A DNA stretch of 6,383 nucleotides, taken from positions 1-6,383 of the forward strand of contig DASRJR010000326.1 of assembly GCA_035649395.1 (NCBI GenBank), written 5' to 3'. The notes under the pieces were generated by a model. It was not told the origin of the DNA. It ran no database searches and worked only from the letters and a program-made list of their open reading frames with translations. The translations under genes were made by a program, and so were the position numbers. Shown one piece after another: positions 4,624-6,383 of the stretch; within the stretch, counting starts at the first letter, position 1; every line of letters starts with the position of its first letter. The stretch is from Gp6-AA40 sp035649395 (GTDB taxonomy: Bacteria; Acidobacteriota; Vicinamibacteria; Vicinamibacterales; UBA2999).

Positions 4624-6383
4624 ATGGTCACCGACGTCATCGCACGCCTTCGCTCGCTATTCAAGCGCCGCGAGGTCGAGCAGGAGCTCGACGAGGAGAT
4701 GCGCTTCCATCTCGATGAGGAGATCGAGCGTCATGTCCGAGCAGGTCTGTCCCGGGCCGAAGCGACTCGCCGCGCCACGATCGAATTCGGTGGGCTCGAG
4801 CAGGTCCGCGAGGAGCATCGCGATGCGCGCGGCGTCGCGCCGCTGACACACCTGGCGCGCGATCTGCGGCACGCCGTCCGGCAGGTGGGACGCGCGCCCG
4901 CCTTCAGCGCGCTCGCGGTGCTGTGTCTCGGCCTCGGCATCGGCGTCAACACCTCGATCTTCGGCGTGCTCAACGCCGTCATGTTCCGGCCGATGCCGGT
5001 CCAGGATCCCGAGCGTCTGATCATCGTCACGCGTGGGACTGAGGGCAATTTCCCGTATCCGATCTATCGAGGGTTCGCTGAGCGGAGCCACACGCTGTCG
5101 GGGCTGACCGCATCCATGCCGATGGAATCCGACCTCGGCGTCGAGGGCGACAGCCAGTTCGTCGCCGCAGAGGCTGTCGCTGCCAACTACGCTGCGGTCA
5201 TGGGCGTTCGCACCGTCGTGGGTCGATGGTTCACGGGTGAGAGAGAGCCGGTAGCGGTCATCAGTTACGCGATTTGGCAGCGGCGATTCGATCTCGATCC
5301 GAACGTCCTCGGCCGTCGCATCAGCTCAGAGTCGCAGTCGTACACGATCGTCGGCGTCGCGTCACCGGAGTACGCCGGAGTGTTCTCGCCGATTCGCACC
5401 GATCTGTGGGTGCCCCTGCTGACCCGGCCATCGCTCGAGCGCCTGGTGAACGATGCCAACGCTCGCCCCGTGATGCTCTTTGGCCGGCTGGGCGCGAACG
5501 TCACCCCCGCACAGGCCTCAGCGGAACTGAACACGATTGAGGCACAACTCAACACCGAACTCGGGCGCCAAGCAGAGGCGACTGTTGCGATCGCCGCCGA
5601 GCAGGTGCGCGGCATCAGCAATCCTGGCAGCCGACGAACGGCACGACTCGTCGCCACATTCCTTCAATCCGTGGTCGGGCTCGTGCTGCTCATCGCCTGT
5701 GTCAACGTAGGCAACCTGCTGCTCGTCCGCGGCGCCGTGCGGCAACGCGAGTTCGGCGTTCGGCGGGCCCTGGGCGCATCGCGAGCGCGCCTGCTGCAGC
5801 AACTACTCGCCGAGAGCCTAGTGGTGGCCATGCTCGGTGGGCTCTGTGGACTCGTCCTCGCGCGCTGGACGACGGCCCTGCTGCAACGAACGCTGCCGTT
5901 GATACAAGGGATCTTCCAGGCGCAGCTGAACTTCTCGCTCGACTGGCGGGTGATCTTGTACGCAACGCTCATCTCGTTCGGGACGACCGTACTCTGCGGG
6001 CTCCTGCCCGCGTGGAGAGCCTCGCAGACGGACGCGCTCGTGGCCTTCAAGGGCGAGATCGTCGTCGGCCGACCACGCCGGCGATCGATCGGCGTCGTCG
6101 CTCAGGTCGTGATGTCGTTCGTGCTCCTCATCGTCTGCGGCACGTTCATCCAGGGATTGTTACGGATGCAGTCGGCCGATCCCGGTTTTGCGATCGCGGG
6201 CCGACTCTATGCCTTCACCTTCATCTCGACGCCGGACGTGACACCTGCGGATAAGCGCCGTATATACGCTCACGCGCTCGACCAGCTGAGTGCGCTGCCG
6301 GGCGTTCGCAACGCGACCGTCTCTGACTCGCTGCCGCTGCTCTCGAACTACCGAGACTGCGTCTCGCTCGACAAAGGCCAGCG
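4624..6383 (+). CDS. ADOP-family (MacB/FtsX-like) permease, N-terminal 586 codons, cut by the right edge
   Basis: Reading from ATG 4624 gives an open frame to the window end with no stop. The cytoplasmic prefix (MVTDVIARLRSLFKRREVEQ, then ELDEEMRFHLDEE, FGG, REEHRDARG) is closely similar to that of the preceding permease, and F94 of the first helix falls at the same residue number in both. Then come helix 1 (about 94-117), a MacB-type periplasmic domain to about 340, helices near 346-371, 397-418 and 443-465 (first FtsX domain, loop REFGVRRALGASRARL), and a fifth helix near 490-512. The fragment stops early in the second periplasmic domain, so roughly one third of the expected length is missing. 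The Shine-Dalgarno AGGAG (4611-4615) lies within the last codons of the upstream permease, 8 nt before the ATG. Co-translation is likely, and the pair may assemble together. No ATPase domain is seen. Confidence 0.93.
   Translation, partial: MVTDVIARLRSLFKRREVEQELDEEMRFHLDEEIERHVRAGLSRAEATRRATIEFGGLEQVREEHRDARGVAPLTHLARDLRHAVRQVGRAPAFSALAVLCLGLGIGVNTSIFGVLNAVMFRPMPVQDPERLIIVTRGTEGNFPYPIYRGFAERSHTLSGLTASMPMESDLGVEGDSQFVAAEAVAANYAAVMGVRTVVGRWFTGEREPVAVISYAIWQRRFDLDPNVLGRRISSESQSYTIVGVASPEYAGVFSPIRTDLWVPLLTRPSLERLVNDANARPVMLFGRLGANVTPAQASAELNTIEAQLNTELGRQAEATVAIAAEQVRGISNPGSRRTARLVATFLQSVVGLVLLIACVNVGNLLLVRGAVRQREFGVRRALGASRARLLQQLLAESLVVAMLGGLCGLVLARWTTALLQRTLPLIQGIFQAQLNFSLDWRVILYATLISFGTTVLCGLLPAWRASQTDALVAFKGEIVVGRPRRRSIGVVAQVVMSFVLLIVCGTFIQGLLRMQSADPGFAIAGRLYAFTFISTPDVTPADKRRIYAHALDQLSALPGVRNATVSDSLPLLSNYRDCVSLDKGQ

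Noticed and set aside
5664..6050. 128-codon minus-strand open frame within the second permease
   Set aside because: The plus strand here encodes FtsX-domain helices and the REFGVRRALGASRARL loop in an unbroken frame from 4624; the antisense frame has no motif.

Overview
The window is GC-rich DNA in which nearly every gene belongs to families typical of Acidobacteriota: short PadR-type regulators immediately upstream of large MacB/FtsX-type permeases that have no ATPase partner (the 'ADOP', acidobacterial duplicated orphan permease, family). A high-GC acidobacterium, possibly Vicinamibacteria, is the best guess. This is inferred from gene content and composition, not from a marker gene.

Layout. 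Two PadR-permease cassettes point away from each other. On the minus strand, a PadR regulator (536 to 192) is followed after 51 nt by the first 46 codons of a permease that runs off the left edge (140 to 1). On the plus strand come a secreted LolA-like protein (653-1414), a second PadR regulator (1481-1813), a complete 924-residue ADOP permease (1844-4618) and, 5 nt later, a second ADOP permease that runs off the right edge (4624 to 6383, 586 codons present). The two edge genes are open at the window boundary. All three permeases share the same N-terminal cytoplasmic prefix (an RxRxL...EQ[ED]LxDE...FHL pattern) before the first membrane helix.

Non-coding structure. The 116-bp divergent gap (537-652) holds a perfect 8-bp inverted repeat that surrounds a plausible -10 element of the left padR gene and reaches its Shine-Dalgarno, so it is a good autoregulatory operator candidate. 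Next to it is a run of five GGAATCA-type heptamers just before the LolA-like gene. The 66-nt gap before the second padR is almost filled by a 22-bp hairpin (21 of 22 pairs) whose right arm contains most of that gene's Shine-Dalgarno. The 51-nt gap between the left padR and its permease holds an 11-bp GC-rich palindrome.

Working model (inference). The PadR proteins repress their own cassettes and respond to an unknown ligand or stress. The permeases are inner-membrane proteins with large extracytoplasmic domains that either recruit an ATPase encoded elsewhere or act without one. The exported LolA-like protein may handle a lipid or lipoprotein on the periplasmic side. The most noteworthy points are the LolA-like/orphan-permease association and the structured intergenic regions. 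No RNA genes, CRISPR arrays, insertion sequences or phage genes were seen.
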